A stretch of 45,984 bases of DNA from Seminavis robusta (GCA_903772945.1 CAICTM010000837.1:1-45984); one strand, 5' to 3'. Positions 1-12,431 are shown, numbered from the stretch's first letter. Notes: generated by a model not told the origin, from the sequence alone. Program-made: numbers and translations.

Positions 1-3000
1 GTGGTACCCAAATCCAAAAACCTACAATCCTACAACAAAATCATCAAAACAACCGCCTTTATAGGCAATGCGGCACCACCAACAGCATCAATGGCAACAG
101 CAGCCCACAACGGTATCTACCGCTACCAATGGCAACAACAGCCCACAACTGTATCTACCGCTACCAAAACGATTACAATGAATCGACCAAACCAAATTCG
201 AATTGCATCTACAATAACGGCAACTGCAAACAACAGCAGAACGACAGTGACCGTTGAACCGAGTAGCTAGCTACAAGCAACTCAAGAGGTCACAAGACAA
301 GGAACCACGCCACAGGATGGCAGGAGCCGACAGAGTTTGACCCACAAGCGGCAACCTGATCAACAGAAAAAACAAGAGGGTGCACACCTCAGAGCCACTG
401 CAACTACTGTACAGAGATTGCAACCACCTTAGTCTCCACCAACAACAGAAGTACGTGAGTACATCAAATCAAGCCTACAACAGATACAACTATGGACGAC
501 TACAAGTTCTGCCACAGCCTGCTCACAGGAGTGTAAGAGCAGTGACAGAACCAACACTTGTACTGCCACAGCCATCTCACAGGAGTGTAAAAGCAGTGAC
601 ATCACCAACCAATGGATCTACCGACTACATCACCATCTAACCATCATCGACCATGACACGTCCAGGTCCAGTGAAGCCCATCAAGTTGGAGCATCCCACA
701 ACTACTACCAATACTTCCTTACTTACCAAGTATCCAAACTTCCAAGGGCTTATAGCCCCAACTCAAAGTATTATTGTGGCAAGGAACTTCATCCTAGTTC
801 CGGCTACTATAACAGTTCTCCCAAGTGTTGCTATAGCCTGACTTACCAGTCTCAGCTACGGCAACACCAATTGACGGTACAAAGAGTACCAAGTGACGCA
901 CCAGTCACCACAAGTAACGACACCAGCAGTCACGAGTCTCAAATGAGTATAAAAAACCATGACAAGAGGAAACATTAACTCAACCATTTCCTCATTCCAT
1001 CTTCAGACATCGAGACCATCCAAACACTAGGTTCAGTCGAACCCAACAAGTCCTTGACTTCCAAGCTACATAATTTCCAGCTTCCATGCACCTTACAATA
1101 GGGCATCACTTCCCACAAGTCTACGACTTCCAGAAGCTCCAACCAGCTTCCACCTACGAAGGGCTTCCAACCCCATCAAGTGTCAACGCAGCCGGACTTC
1201 CCAGTCTGAGCCGCAGGTACACCAAGTGACGGTATCATCTGACACCAATCTTCCAGGAGTGGCATCACTCCAAGCAGGAGTGCCAGCCACAAAGACTTTT
1301 CTGATGATGACAATGTCCGTTTTGTCTCGTCTCCACCGCTCCGCTTCTCGTTACCAAGCGGGATGCCGAGCAACTACTTCCAGGGTTTGTTTTGGACTCA
1401 TGGCAAGCCAGTCGACACAACGACGTGAGACTTGGATTACAAAGCCTTTCCAAGTCAGGAGCCTGCTTATCCAAGCACAGATAGACACATTGAGTTCTAT
1501 CGATTCTCAGGAATCTTAGAGGAACCACCTCAAGCTCCATAGCAACCCAAGTTGCATCCAATGTCCAAACCAAACAAGCCAGCTTTGGCTACACCAAGTA
1601 CAAGTCCTGCCACAGCCAGCTCACAGGAGTGTGCCAACAGTAACAGCAGGAGTGGTATTGATAAAGTTGTACCAACCAAAACCAAAGTCTCAAACCTTTT
1701 TCAACCTTCCTTTGAATTCTCCGATCGATCTATCCAGATTGAACCACCAGATCGACTGACAAGAAACGATCATTCCAGATCGAATGACACGAAGCGCTCG
1801 AATCACAAGCAGCGACCACGAGATCGATTCAGTTTGACTCTCGGGATCGACTCAGAATATCCATCATGAGATTGCAAGTGCGACCACAGAAGCCTATCTA
1901 GACAGAGCAAGCTTACTCAAGCAAGAGTAGACACACACCAGTGCTACCGAGATATCTTCTGCAGAGGATGTTCCCACAGTTCTACAGGAACAGTTCCACC
2001 AAGGAACCAGCTCAAAGCAAGCAACATTTCGACGGAACGCCACAAGTTGCCAGCACCCATCTACAAGCGGTGCAAACCCAAGGTCCACATCAAGCAAGCA
2101 CACACTCATGTACAACAAGTCACAGCCATTCAATTCCAAAGAAGAGGAGGCCGTGATGAAGGAAGAAACTTCCCCAGCTGGGAAAAAGAGGATTCCATTC
2201 CTCTAGAAAGACAACAGCAGGACATCCAACACTTCTTGGACATCCAACAAGAAGAAACAGCTCACGTTCCATTCCAATAGACAACAAGCTGACTCCAGAT
2301 AGCTACCAAACTATGCACAGAATCATGCTCACCTGATTTCCAAATCAAGTATCAAGCCTGAATGGATTGTTGTTTCCACACATCATTTGCGATTGAGACC
2401 ATGGCATACCGATGTCCAATTCAGTCTACACCGCCAGTCAAGAGCATAGTTTGAGTCTACAAGAATGCAGCAGGAACTTCATAGTTTCCAGCTACAGCAA
2501 TACCAAGTGGCCGGAACTTCCCAGTCCACGGTTACACAAGTGATCGGAATTTCCCAGTTTCGAATACAGCGACATCAAGTGACGGCACCAAACGCCACAG
2601 CAAGTCATACAAAAGTGGCAACACTCACAGAAGTGGTAGCCACAGTTGCATTTCATGACGACACTGTCAACATGTCAACATTGACTGTGACAGATTTGTC
2701 AGCACTGCTATGGATGACAAGCTTCTCGCCACCAAGCGGAATGCTGAGCATCCTAGCAATTGGTCTCTCTCGACCACCAACTGTTCCTTATGGAGCAACA
2801 ATCATTACATTAATTATTCGTTCCACGGTATCCTTTATGAACCGTGCAGGAGTGTGTTGGAGGTTGTATTTACAGACACCTCAATACAATTTAGTCGTTT
2901 ATCCCAATCTAGTTATAGGGGATATCTTTATCTATTCTCTAGTTACATAAATGGGGAGTTTAACTGATATATATGGTCACCCCCTTCAATATATCCTTTG

Positions 3001-3111
3001 AAGTTGAAACAATCCCAGAAAACATGGAGAAAGATCACATCTTGGAAATAGCTTAACAGTAAAACACTTTTACCTTTACTAAGCTAGATTGTTACTAGAA
3101 ACCAACAATCT

Positions 3112-3421
3112 GCGTGAAACTAGTTAGTTTCACGCAGCAAAACGGTTAGTTGCACGCAGTCTTGCGTGAAACTAGCTGTTACTTTCACGCACGTGAAACT
3201 AGTGCAAGGCTTGCGTGAAACTATGTTCAGTCGTGCGTGAAACTATCAATCCATCCATAGTAATTACTAGTAATGCTTGCGTGAAACTAGCCGTTATTTT
3301 GCGTGAAACTAGCCGTTTTGCTGCGTGAAACTAACAGTTTCTTGATTAGTTTCGCGCACAGTTTCACGCATAGTTTCACGTCGCGTGAAACTGCGTGAAA
3401 CTCTGCGTGAAACTAACGGTT
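3112..3421. repeat. TGCGTGAAACT motif array, left arm
   Basis: About 17 copies of a 10-11 bp motif (TGCGTGAAACT or its reverse complement AGTTTCACGCA) lie within roughly 310 bp. About 11 are forward and 6 reverse, including variants such as GTTTCGCGCA and ACGTGAAACT. Spacing is irregular (about 10-45 bp), so this is not a simple tandem repeat. Many copies are followed by AG, giving a recurrent GAAACTAG. Immediately outside lie an AT-rich stretch and the block ending TTTCCGCACCCTGC. No ORF uses the array. Confidence 0.9.
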
Positions 3422-3540
3422 TTGAGGGAAACTAGCCCCTGCCTTTAAATAACCGTTCTCCTCCGAAGCCCGTTTCCGCACCCTGCTGTCAAAAAAAGAT
3501 TTGATTGGTCAAATCATATACCGTGTTCAACTGGACACAC

Positions 3541-3900
3541 TAGTCTTTAGCAAACCCCAACACACACGCTGGTACTTGGAGTATGTTTTACCAGCTAAAA
3601 ATTATTACTCCACCCTTTATGGCAAACGTACAGACTAATGTGCACACACACACTTTGGTACTCGGAGTATGTTTTACTAGCTAAAAATCATTATTTACCA
3701 CATCCTTTATGGCGGACGTACAGACTAACTTGCACACACACACGCTAGTTTGGTATTCATACTTTTTTTAGCAAAAAGTGACTGAACTTTACCTAGTTTG
3801 GTACTCGGAGTATGTTTTACTAGCTAACAATTATTATTTAACCCCTTCCTTTGTGGCGGACGTACAGACTAACTTGCACACACATACAGCGATATAAGTG
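3541..3900. repeat. Triplicated GGTACTCGGAGTATGTTTTA unit, left arm
   Basis: Three imperfect copies of an approximately 85-bp unit start near 3571, 3657 and 3800. Each has a GGTACT(T/C)GGAGTATGTTTTA start, an AT-rich middle, a GGC(A/G)(A/G)ACGTACAGACTAA block and a (CA)n run. The gap between copies two and three is longer (143 against 86 bp). The inverted copy lies at about 6945-7300. Confidence 0.8.
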
Positions 3901-4271
3901 TGAAAGACCCTCAGTGGGCTGAGGGAGCGGTAGTTTGCACCACAGAAGCTAAAAGGATTGGTACAGAACTATGAATCCCCGCCAGGGAACTCAGTTGTAG
4001 GAACACAAGAGCTTGGAGGGAGATCTCTAGTGATGGAGATCCCCTCCACTGGCTGAAAGGCCAGCTCAAAAGAGCTTGATCAATGCTACCCAATCACTGC
4101 TTCAGAGTACTTGGGAGCTTGTTACATTGCCCTAGCACATTCCACTGGGAATGAAAACTCTGCAGAAACGCCCTTTTTGAATCCGCAGAAACACTTTTTT
4201 TTCCTGAAGCAGGCTGGCGTGCACTCTGCAGAAGCCCCCGAACTCTGCAGTTCCGAAAACCGGCATGGCTT

Positions 4272-4365
4272 TTTCTGCCGGGAGGTGTTTTTTTCTGCCG
4301 GAGGTTTTTGCCGGAGGTTTTTTTTCTGCCGGAGGGTGTTTGTCTCTGGCAGATGATTTTTTTCT
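4272..4365. repeat. Short TTTTTCTGCCGGAGG tandem repeats
   Basis: Four to five imperfect copies of a T-run followed by CTGCCGGAGG lie at the junction of the left arm and the spacer. The corresponding place in the right arm (6555-6575) has only a degenerate single copy, so homology between the arms fades here. Confidence 0.7.
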
Positions 4366-4961
4366 GCCAAAAGCACCTGAAAACTGCACAGAATGGCTCG
4401 CAGAGTGGATTCATTGTTTGGCAGAAGGATTTTCTGGACAATTATCGTTTGCAGCTTGACCTTACTTAGAGATGGATACCAGGCAGGCGTGACGAAACTA
4501 GCAGCAAATAAATAGCCAGTCTCTTTTTGAAATTTCAAGGCTGCGATGACATCATTGACATTTAATGCCACGGCACACTTTGGACCTAAGCCTAACGTCT
4601 CTCCTGCAAAACGAGGACCCCCATTAACTGTCTCATAACCCAGACTCTAAAACGAGACCCCATTATGATGTCGAGGAAAACATTAACCCACACTCTAAAT
4701 CAAATCGAATTCGAAACTATTCGATTAAGATCGACTCAGTCCCACCAACACCAGCATATTTCAAAAGCACGAGTCACATGATGACGTGGCCCCTGTTGAC
4801 TTCGAGAACATCCTGTCAGGTGTCAACTCCCACAAGGAACTGGGAATGAAATAACTGCCCAAGAAGTCGTGCTTTCATTCACACATCTATAAAACCGTTG
4901 CAAAAAGAGAGCAGTTTGAGGGGTTGGGGGATAAAATAGAGGATTCTACGGGAATTTTATA
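4366..4961. other. Spacer DNA without a recognised gene
   Basis: No supported gene is visible. There is a duplicated block around 4600-4690 (CATTAAC with nearby GACTCTAAA repeats), an AT-rich stretch at 4690-4740, and one TATA-like CTATAAAA at 4888-4895. Nothing downstream on the plus strand looks like the start of a gene, so no promoter is claimed. Confidence 0.4.
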
Positions 4962-6577
4962 CTATTTGTAGAAAGAATCGTAGGATGGGTAATATTTAAG
5001 GGTCAATAGTGGGGTAAATACCTGGTTTCTAGGGCTTTTGGGGTAGATGGAGATGGCCCGGGGGGATGGGAAAAACAGAGAGGGCTTCATGTTCACAAAT
5101 AAAAGAAGGTTTTTGAAGGGGGGGGGCTGTAGTATCAATGACCTGAAGAGCTCGAACGTGCTTTCGAATCCAAGGACGGCCACTTTTTTCGAAATGTCGC
5201 TTGCCTCGCGCTTCAAGGTCGGCCACAGTTTGTGTGTCATCAAAAAGTCAGTCAACTGGGAACATGCAAAGTTCCAAATCTCTTCACTAGCTCATCACCC
5301 TCCTTGAATGGTCTCTTTTCCAACCTACGAGAGTTTAATTACATCGATGCTCCCCTCCCTGATCATACTTGCAACATCTCCTACCACGCAATCTTTGCTT
5401 TCTTGTTGGGACGCTTGGTGACCTCACTGAGTTTCTTGAATTAATCCAAGGGAGTTTGAAGGTGAGGTCCTTGTAGTGCTGACGTGCTGTGTAAGCTACT
5501 GAGGGATTCAATGCCGACGTGATCATCATCATGTCGGTAGTACCAAAGCTAACAAACTGCTCCTTCAAACCGAACTCATCTTCAATCTCTACATCTGAGC
5601 CAACGACAAATTCCTCCTCCATCGACCCTGCTGCGCCCTGGAATGAACCTGTGCAAAGAACATAAGTGAGGGGACGAGAGTAGACTTCTGCCTTTTTCTC
5701 TGCTGTCTGTGTCATTACCTCCACCTGTGTTTCTCGTTTTTCTGAGAAGGTGAAAGCATAGCACAACACAATAAAAGATGTCTTAGCTACAACTCATCTT
5801 ATCATGCTGGAACAATATCCATTTTTGACTTACTCTTGATTTCTTGGTAGCTAAATTTTTGCTCGGGTATCTGAACTGACCTTTTCTGGAATAGAAAAGC
5901 AGTAGAGAGAGAAGGCGATGTATGTTAGGCACAAAACAAAGAGGTAAATATTACTTTCGGGTAATTGAGGAATGAAACTGAAGACTCACATCTTGGTATT
6001 TTGTTTGCCATTTGTCCTTTTCTTTCTGTTTCTGCTTCCTCCTCCTTAATGTAAACTGTTTTGTTAGAGAGTGATTCATGATGGGGGGAGAGCAACATAA
6101 ATGAGCACTCACATTTTCTGCGAAGCTTTTGCCTTCTGCCTGTTTCTTCTCTCTTCTGCTATGTAATGTACAACTGTTTTTGTTAGAAGTGATTTCATGT
6201 GTGGGAGGAAACATACATTACACCTCAACTTTTGTTCGAAGTAGCAGAAGACCCTATCTTTTGCACTCTAAACAAAGACGACAAGGGGTGGGGGCGAAGG
6301 CAGTGAATCCAGGCCCACAGCATTAGTCGAGATAAAGAAGCCTTACTACTCTTCACTCACAGTGGCCTGAGGCCTTCGAAGGCCCTAAAGCTGGCGGCAG
6401 CTCGTAGAGCGCTGGTTTCCTCACCTTCCCCTTTCGTTCCAGTGATTCACTCGTCTGGTCCCTCTGGTCATCCGTGGCAAGAACAATCTGCTTGCAGTGA
6501 TCAAAGGGCGACTGAAAGTCAGGCACTATGATAGCTGATCCACTATGACTTCCAAGCACCTCTGTCGGAAGAGCCAT
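4962..6577 (-). CDS. Candidate multi-exon gene in the palindrome spacer, function unknown
   Basis: The minus strand shows a series of short open stretches bounded by intron-like signals. The first open frame starts at ATG 6577 and runs to a GTGAGT donor at 6360. Small exon-like pieces follow at about 6267-6224, 6158-6113 and 6044-5990, then about 5885-5834. The best coding stretch is about 5648-5400, acidic and ordinary in composition, with EEEFVVGSD and FGLKEQFVSFGTTD. A further piece at 5255-5130 contains TDFLMTHKLWPTLKREA. Donors GTGAGT (three times) and GTAAGT, and acceptors such as TTCTCAG, are clear, but the reading phases do not all close, so exon edges are provisional. I do not recognise the protein. 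No homologue lies in the arms. It may be a decayed gene. Confidence 0.4.
5984..6225 (-). repeat. Tandem duplication of an exon-intron unit
   Basis: Two adjacent units of about 115-125 bp each contain, on the minus strand, an intron end (AACAAAAC-type tract with TACATTA), a Lys/Glu/Gln-rich exon (46 and 55 nt) and a GTGAGT donor. The encoded pieces are similar (REKKQAEGKSFAEN and KQKEKDKWQTKYQD, in the frames that show the similarity). This looks like a local exon duplication inside the candidate spacer gene. Confidence 0.55.
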
Positions 6578-6944
6578 GCCGGCTTTCGGAACTGCAGAGT
6601 TCGAGGGCTTCTGCAGAGTGCACGCCAGCCTGCTTCAGGAAAAAAAGTGTTTCTGCGGACTCAAAAAGGGCGTTTCTGCAGAGTTTTTCATTCCCAGTGA
6701 TGTGCTAGGGCAATGTAACCAGCTCCCCAAGTACTCTGAAGCAGTGATTGGGTAGCATTGAACCAGCTCTCTTTGAGCTGGCCTTTCAGCCAGTGGAGGA
6801 GATCTCCATCACTAGAGATCTCCCTCCCAGCTCTTGTGTTCCTACAACTGAGTTCCCTGGCGGAGATTCATAGTTCTGTACCAATCCTTTTAGCTTCTGT
6901 GGTGCAAACTACCGCTCCCTCAGCCCACTGAGGGTCTTTCACAC

Positions 6945-7300
6945 TTTTATCGCTGTATGTGTGTGTGTGTGTGCAAGTTAGTCTGTACGTCCGCCATAAA
7001 GGATGGGGTAAATAATAATTGTTAGCTAGTAAAACATACTCCGAGTACCAAACTAGGTAAAGTTCAGTCACTTTTTGCTAAAATCGTATGATACCAAACT
7101 AGGTGTGTGTGTGCAAGTTAGTCTGTACATCCGCCACAAAGGATGGGGTAAATAATGATTTTTAGCTAGTAAAACATACTCCGAGTACCAAAGTGTGTGT
7201 GTGCACATTAGTCTGTACGTTTGCCATAAAGGGTGGAGTAAATAATAATTATTAGCTGGTAAAACATACTCCAAGTACCAGCGTGTGTGTTGGGGTTTGC
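6945..7300. repeat. Triplicated GGTACTCGGAGTATGTTTTA unit, right arm
   Basis: This is the reverse-complement counterpart of the triplicate at 3541-3900. Three units are visible with TG-rich runs (the complement of the CA runs) and the CGTACAGACTAA block in inverse. It shows the arms are paired at fine scale. Confidence 0.8.
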
Positions 7301-7436
7301 TAAAGACTAGTGTGTCCAGTTGAACACACTGTATGGATTTGGCCAAAGAATCAAATCTCTTTTTTGACAGCAGGGTGCGGAAACGGGCTTCGGAGGAGAA
7401 CGGTTATTTAAAGGCAGGGGCTAGTTTCCCTCAAAA

Positions 7437-7757
7437 CCGTTAGTTTCACGCAGAGTTTCACGCAGTTTCACGCGACGTGAAACTAGTACTTAGTTTCACG
7501 CAGGTCTGCGTGAAACTAGCAAGAAACTGTTAGTTTCACGCAGCAAAACGGCTAGTTTCACGCAAAATAACGGCTAGTTTCACGCAAGCATTACTAGTAA
7601 TTACTATGGATGGATTGATAGTTTCACGCACGACTGAACATAGTTTCACGCAAGCCTTGCACTAGTTTCACGTGCGTGAAAGTAACAGCTAGTTTCACGC
7701 AAGACTGCGTGCAACTAACCGTTTTGCTGCGTGAAACTAACTAGTTTCACGCAGATT
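7437..7757. repeat. TGCGTGAAACT motif array, right arm
   Basis: This is the inverted counterpart of the left-arm array, with the same motif in both orientations. The outer parts match the left array closely. The middle (about 7475-7530) differs in copy arrangement, so the array has changed since the arms separated or were copied. Confidence 0.9.
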
Positions 7758-10700
7758 GTTGGTTTCTAGTAACACTCTAGCTTAGTAAAGGTAAAATACT
7801 GTTTTACTGTTAAGCTATTTCCAAGAAGTGATCTTTCTCCATGTTTTCTGGGATTGATTCAACTTCAAAGGATATAGTGAAGGGGGTGACCATATAGATC
7901 AGTTAAACTCCCCATGTATGTAACTAGAGAATAGATATAGATATCCCCTATAACTAGATTGGGATAAACGACTAATTTGTATTGAGGTGTCTGTAATACA
8001 ACCTCCAACACACTCCTGCACGGTTCCATAAAGGATACCGTGGAACGAATAATTAATGTAATGTTGGTTGCTCCATAAGGAACAGTTGTTGGTCGAGAGA
8101 GACCAATTGCTAGGTTGCTCGGCATTCCGCTTGGTGGCGAGAAGCTTGTCATCCATAGCAGTGCTGACAAATCTGTCACAGTCAATGTGGACATGTGGAC
8201 AGTGTCGTCATGAAAAGCCACTGTGGCCATCACTCCTGTGAGTGTTGCCACTCCTGTATGACTTGCTGTGGTGGTTGGTGCCGTCACTTGATGTCGCTGT
8301 ATTCGAAACTGGGAAGTTCCGATCACTTGTTGAACCGTGGACTGGGAAGTTCCGGTCACTTGGTATTGCTGTAGCTGGAAACTAGGAAGTTCCGGCTGCA
8401 TTCTCGTAGACTCAAACTATGCTCTTGACTGGCGGTGTAGACTGAATTGGACATCGGTATGCCATGGTCTCAATCGCCAATGATGTGTGGAAACATCAAT
8501 CCATTCAGGCTTGATACTGGATTTGGAAATCAGGTGAGCATGAGTCTGTGCAATAGCTTGGTAGCTATCTGGAGTCAGCTTGTTGTCCATTGGAATGGAA
8601 CGTGAGCTGTCTCTTCTTGTTGGATGTCCAAGAAGTGTTGGATGTCCTGCTGTTGTCTTTTCCAGAGGAATGGAATCCTCTTCTTCCCAGCTGGGGAAGT
8701 TTCTTCCTTCATCACGGCCTCCTCTTCTTTGGAATCGAATGGCTGTGACTTGTTGTACATGAATGTGTGCTTGCTTGATGTGGACCTTGGGTTTTGCACC
8801 TCTTGTAGATGGGTGCTGGCAACTTGTGGCGTTCCGTCGAACTGTTGCTTGCTTTGAGCTGGTTCCATGGTGGAACTGTTCCTGTGGAACTGTGGGAATC
8901 CTCTGCAGAAGATATCCCGGTAGCACTGGTGTGTGGCTACCCTTGCTTGAGTAAGCTTGCTCTGCCTAGATAGGCTTCTGTGGTCGCACTTGCAATCTCA
9001 TGATGGATCTTCTGAGTCGATCCCGAGAGTCAAACTGAATCGATCTCGTGGTCGCTGCTTGTGATTCGATCGCTTCGTGTCATTCGATCTGGCATGATCG
9101 TTTCTTGTCAGTCGATCTGGTGTGTCAATCTGGATAGATCGATCGGAGAATTCAAAGGAAGGTTGAAAAAGGTTTGAGACTTTGGTTTTGGTGGGTACAA
9201 CTTTATCAATACCACTCCTGCTGTCACTGTTGGCACACTCCTGTGAGCTAGCTGTGGCAGGACTTGTACTTGTTGTAGCCAAAGCTGGCTTGGTTGGTTT
9301 GGACATTGGATGCAACTTGGGGTTGCTATGGAGCTTGAGGTGGTTCCTCTAAGATTCCTGAGAATCGATAGGACTCAATGTGTCTATCTGTGCTTGGATA
9401 AGCAGGCTCCTACCTTGGAAAGGCTTTGTAATCCAAGTCTCACGTCGTCGTGCCGACTGGCTTGCAATGAGTCCAAAACAAACCTTGGAAGTAGTTGCTC
9501 GGCATCCCGCTTGGTAACGAGAAGCGGAGCGGTGGAGACGAGACAATACGGACATTGTCATCATCGGAAAAGTCATTGTGGCTGGCACTCCTGCTGGGAG
9601 TGATGCCACTCCTGGAAGATTGGTGTCGGATGATACCGTCACTTGGTGTACCTGCGGCTCAGACTGGGAAGTCCGGCTGCGTTGACACTTGATGGGGTTG
9701 GAAGCCCTTCGTAGGTGGAAGCTGGTTGGAGCTTCTGGAAGTCGTAGACTTGTGGGAAGTGATGCCCTATTGGAAGGTGCATGGAAGCTGGAAATGATGT
9801 AGCTTGGAAGTCAAGGACTTGTTGGGTTCGACTGAACCTAGTTCTTGGATGGTCTCGATGTCTGAAGATGGAATGAGGAAATGGTTGAGTTATTGTTTCC
9901 TCTTGTCATGGTTGTTTATACTCATGTGAGACTCGTGACTGCTGGTGTCATCACTTGTGGTGACTGGTGCCGTCACTTGGTACCCTTGGTACCGTCATTT
10001 GGTGTTGCCGTAGCTGAGACTGGGAAGTCAGGCTATAGCGACACTTGGGAGAACTGTTGTAGTAGCCGGAACTAGGAGGAAGTTCCTTGCCACAATGATA
10101 CTTTGAGTTGAGGCTAGAAGCCCTTGGAAGTTTGGATACTTGTAAGTAAGGAAGTATTTGGTAGTAGTTGTGGATGCTCCAACTTGATGGGCTCCACTGG
10201 ACCTGGACGTGTCATGGTCGATGATGGTTCGATGGTGATGTAGTCGGTAGATCCTTTGGTTGGTGATGTCACTGCTCTTACACTCCTGTGAGATGGCTGT
10301 GGCAGGACAAGTGTTGGTTCTGTCACTGCTCTTACACTGTGAGCAGGCTGTGGCAGAACTTGTAGTCGTCCATAGTTGGTATGTATCTGTTGTAGGCTTG
10401 ATTTGATGTACTCACGTACTTCTGTTGTTGGTGTGAGACTAAGGTTGGTTGCAATCTCTGTACAGTAGTTGCAGTGGAGCTGAGGTGTGCACCCTCTTGT
10501 TGTTTCTGTTGATCAGGTTGCCGCTTGTAGGTCAAACTCTGTCGGCTCCTGCCATCCTGTGGCGTGGTTCCTTGTCTTGTGAACTCTTGAGTTGCTTGTA
10601 GCTAGCTACTCGGTTCAACGTTCACTGTCGTTCTGCTGTTGTTGCAGTTGCCGTTATTGTAGATGCAATTCGAATTTGGTTTGGTCGATTCATTGTAATC

Positions 10701-10982
10701 GGTTTGGTAGCGGTAGATACCGTTGTGGGCTGTTGTTGCCATTGGTAGCGGTAGATACCGTTGTGGGCTGCTGTTGCCATTGATGCTGTTGGTGGTTGCA
10801 GCATTGCCTATAAAGGCGGTTGTTTTGATGATTTTGTTGTAGGATTGTAGGTTTTGGATTTTGGGTACCACCACACTCCTGTGCACTTGCTGTGATCAAA
10901 TAGCAAGGGCATGGTCTTGTAATGGTATTTGTTGTTGCCTACCTAGAGGCTGGTGTTGCCTCAGGTTTGCCTCTAATCAGTG

Positions 10983-11125
10983 GAGGAAGTGCTGTGTATT
11001 AGATGCACAATACACATTCCATAAAAATAGTGGGAGGTGCTGTGGCTGGGATGCCACAATACACACTCCATGAAAGGGTAGGAGGTGCTGAGAGTAAACT
11101 CAATACACACTCCAATATTGAATGC
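10983..11125. repeat. Three diverged copies of a roughly 50-bp repeat
   Basis: Three imperfect units share an ACAATACACA(T/C)TCCAT core followed by an AGGAGGTGCTG-like end (for example near 11008, 11053 and 11100). They are tandem and non-coding. Confidence 0.6.
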
Positions 11126-12431
11126 TGGAGGATGCACTCCTGTGCTTCCCATAGCCCTGCATTGTTCTGGTAGCTGCTGTGCCGGTTGGCTAGCTAGCTA
11201 TGTGCAGGACATGCTCCGGTAACTCCTGTACCGGTACCATGCTTGGATTCGCCTTGCAAATCCTCTAAGATACTGTTCGCGATGATCTGGTTCCATGCCG
11301 GAAGGATACCTTTTCGTGACGGAAAGATACCTTTCTCGTGTGACGTTTTGCTTGGCTTGTTCTTCGCCGTTCCGTGGAACTGGTTGTGGAATGAAGCCTC
11401 ACAAAATAAAGCAATGGCTTCTTCTGCCGAGTCGGCACTTCTTCTTGTGTTGCCGACTGTTGCCACTGTCGGTAGTATTGATCGACGCGATGGCGTGCTG
11501 TGCGTTGATCCTGTTCTTGCTCTTGATAGCAGCAGTTGCAATAGCAGTAGCGGTCGCTTCGGTCGTTTGACTGGATTAGCTGGTTGCTTCTTGTTGACCG
11601 ATGGCTGGAACAGTAGTGGGAGTGACTGGCTAGTAGTCGCCGTCACTGTTCTTGTTATGGTCGCAGCGGTAGCACCGACTGGCTAGTGGTAGCGGTCGGC
11701 TGTTCTTGTTCTTGCTGTCGCCGTAGGGGTAGCTTCTGGTGCCGTCGGTCCTGCTGTTGTCTGTCTCGAACAGTTGTCAGTAGCGGACTCTTGTTTTTCT
11801 TGTTAACAGTAGTAGCGATCGTTCAATCGCTTTGGTCGTCTTGTTCTTGGATGCAGCGGAATTTGCAAAATTCACAAATTCGCTCTTATTCAGCCTGTTG
11901 CCTATAGATGCAACTCGTTTCCGGTTGCGTTCGACAGCTTCCACTCTTCAGGGCCTGTCAGTGACAGTATAGTAGCCCACTTCCGTGTATGACAGTTCTT
12001 CCGTAGGACCTGTCGTTGTGGAGTAACCGGCCTGGCAATTGGGCTTGTTGTGCGGTGGAAATTGTTTCGTTGCACCTCTCTTCTATCAGCTTTGATTCGA
12101 TGGCTTGATAGTGAGGCTGGTGGAACTCCCACGGAAGTACCTCTGTGGTTCCTGTTGGAACTTGTTATCTCGTTCCTCTTGGCTTGGCTTCGTACGACCT
12201 CTTGGTTCCGTAGTAGCCTTGCTCCGTACAGTAGCTTTGCCTTTGTAGCTCCGGATGACACCGGAATCCTTTCGTTCTTGTTGGACTCGTCGCGGTAGCT
12301 ATTAGCTAGATAGCTTGGCTGCCACTCATGCACTTCTTCGTGCAATGAGTCTTCTCTTGTAGTTGGTTTTCGTACTACGGGTATCAATAGCGACTGTACG
12401 AGAGCTGTTTGCGCAGCTCAAAAAATCTTCC

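Larger units (their letters stand above)
1..4290 (+). repeat. Left arm of a giant inverted repeat
   Basis: Read as reverse complement, this arm matches about 6555-10871 over its whole length. Base 1 pairs with about 10871 and the inner ends lie near 4290 and 6555. The same landmarks occur in mirror order: a duplicated segment near 60-170, a motif array, a CA-rich triplicate, and the inner block ending in the CCGGCATGGC region. The match is high but not perfect, with scattered substitutions, small indels and a rearranged array core. The left arm starts at the window edge, so its true outer end is unknown. I see no convincing protein gene in it; open frames in one arm are broken in the other. 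Confidence 0.93.
6555..10871 (-). repeat. Right arm of the giant inverted repeat
   Basis: This is the inverted partner of 1-4290, with about 2.26 kb of non-repeated DNA between the arms. The arm is about 4.3 kb. The longest open frame inside it, on the minus strand at 8417-8926, is split into shorter frames in the left arm, which argues against coding. Homology cannot be followed past 10871 because the partner would lie outside the window. The inner edge coincides with the first candidate exon of the spacer gene (ATG at 6577). Confidence 0.93.

Noticed and set aside
3112-3421. CRISPR-like array
   Set aside because: The repeats are only 10-11 bp, occur in both orientations and are irregularly spaced, and the DNA is eukaryotic.
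4888-4895. TATA box for a plus-strand spacer gene
   Set aside because: No plausible plus-strand coding sequence follows; the candidate spacer gene is on the minus strand.
8417-8926. 169-codon minus-strand frame in the right arm (and 178 codons at 7865-8401)
   Set aside because: The mirror copy in the left arm is split by frameshifts and stops, composition is Gln/Thr/Ser-rich low complexity, and no domain is visible.
11243-11686. 147-codon plus-strand frame with hydrophobic stretches
   Set aside because: An equally long minus-strand frame overlaps it, and neither shows a recognisable domain.
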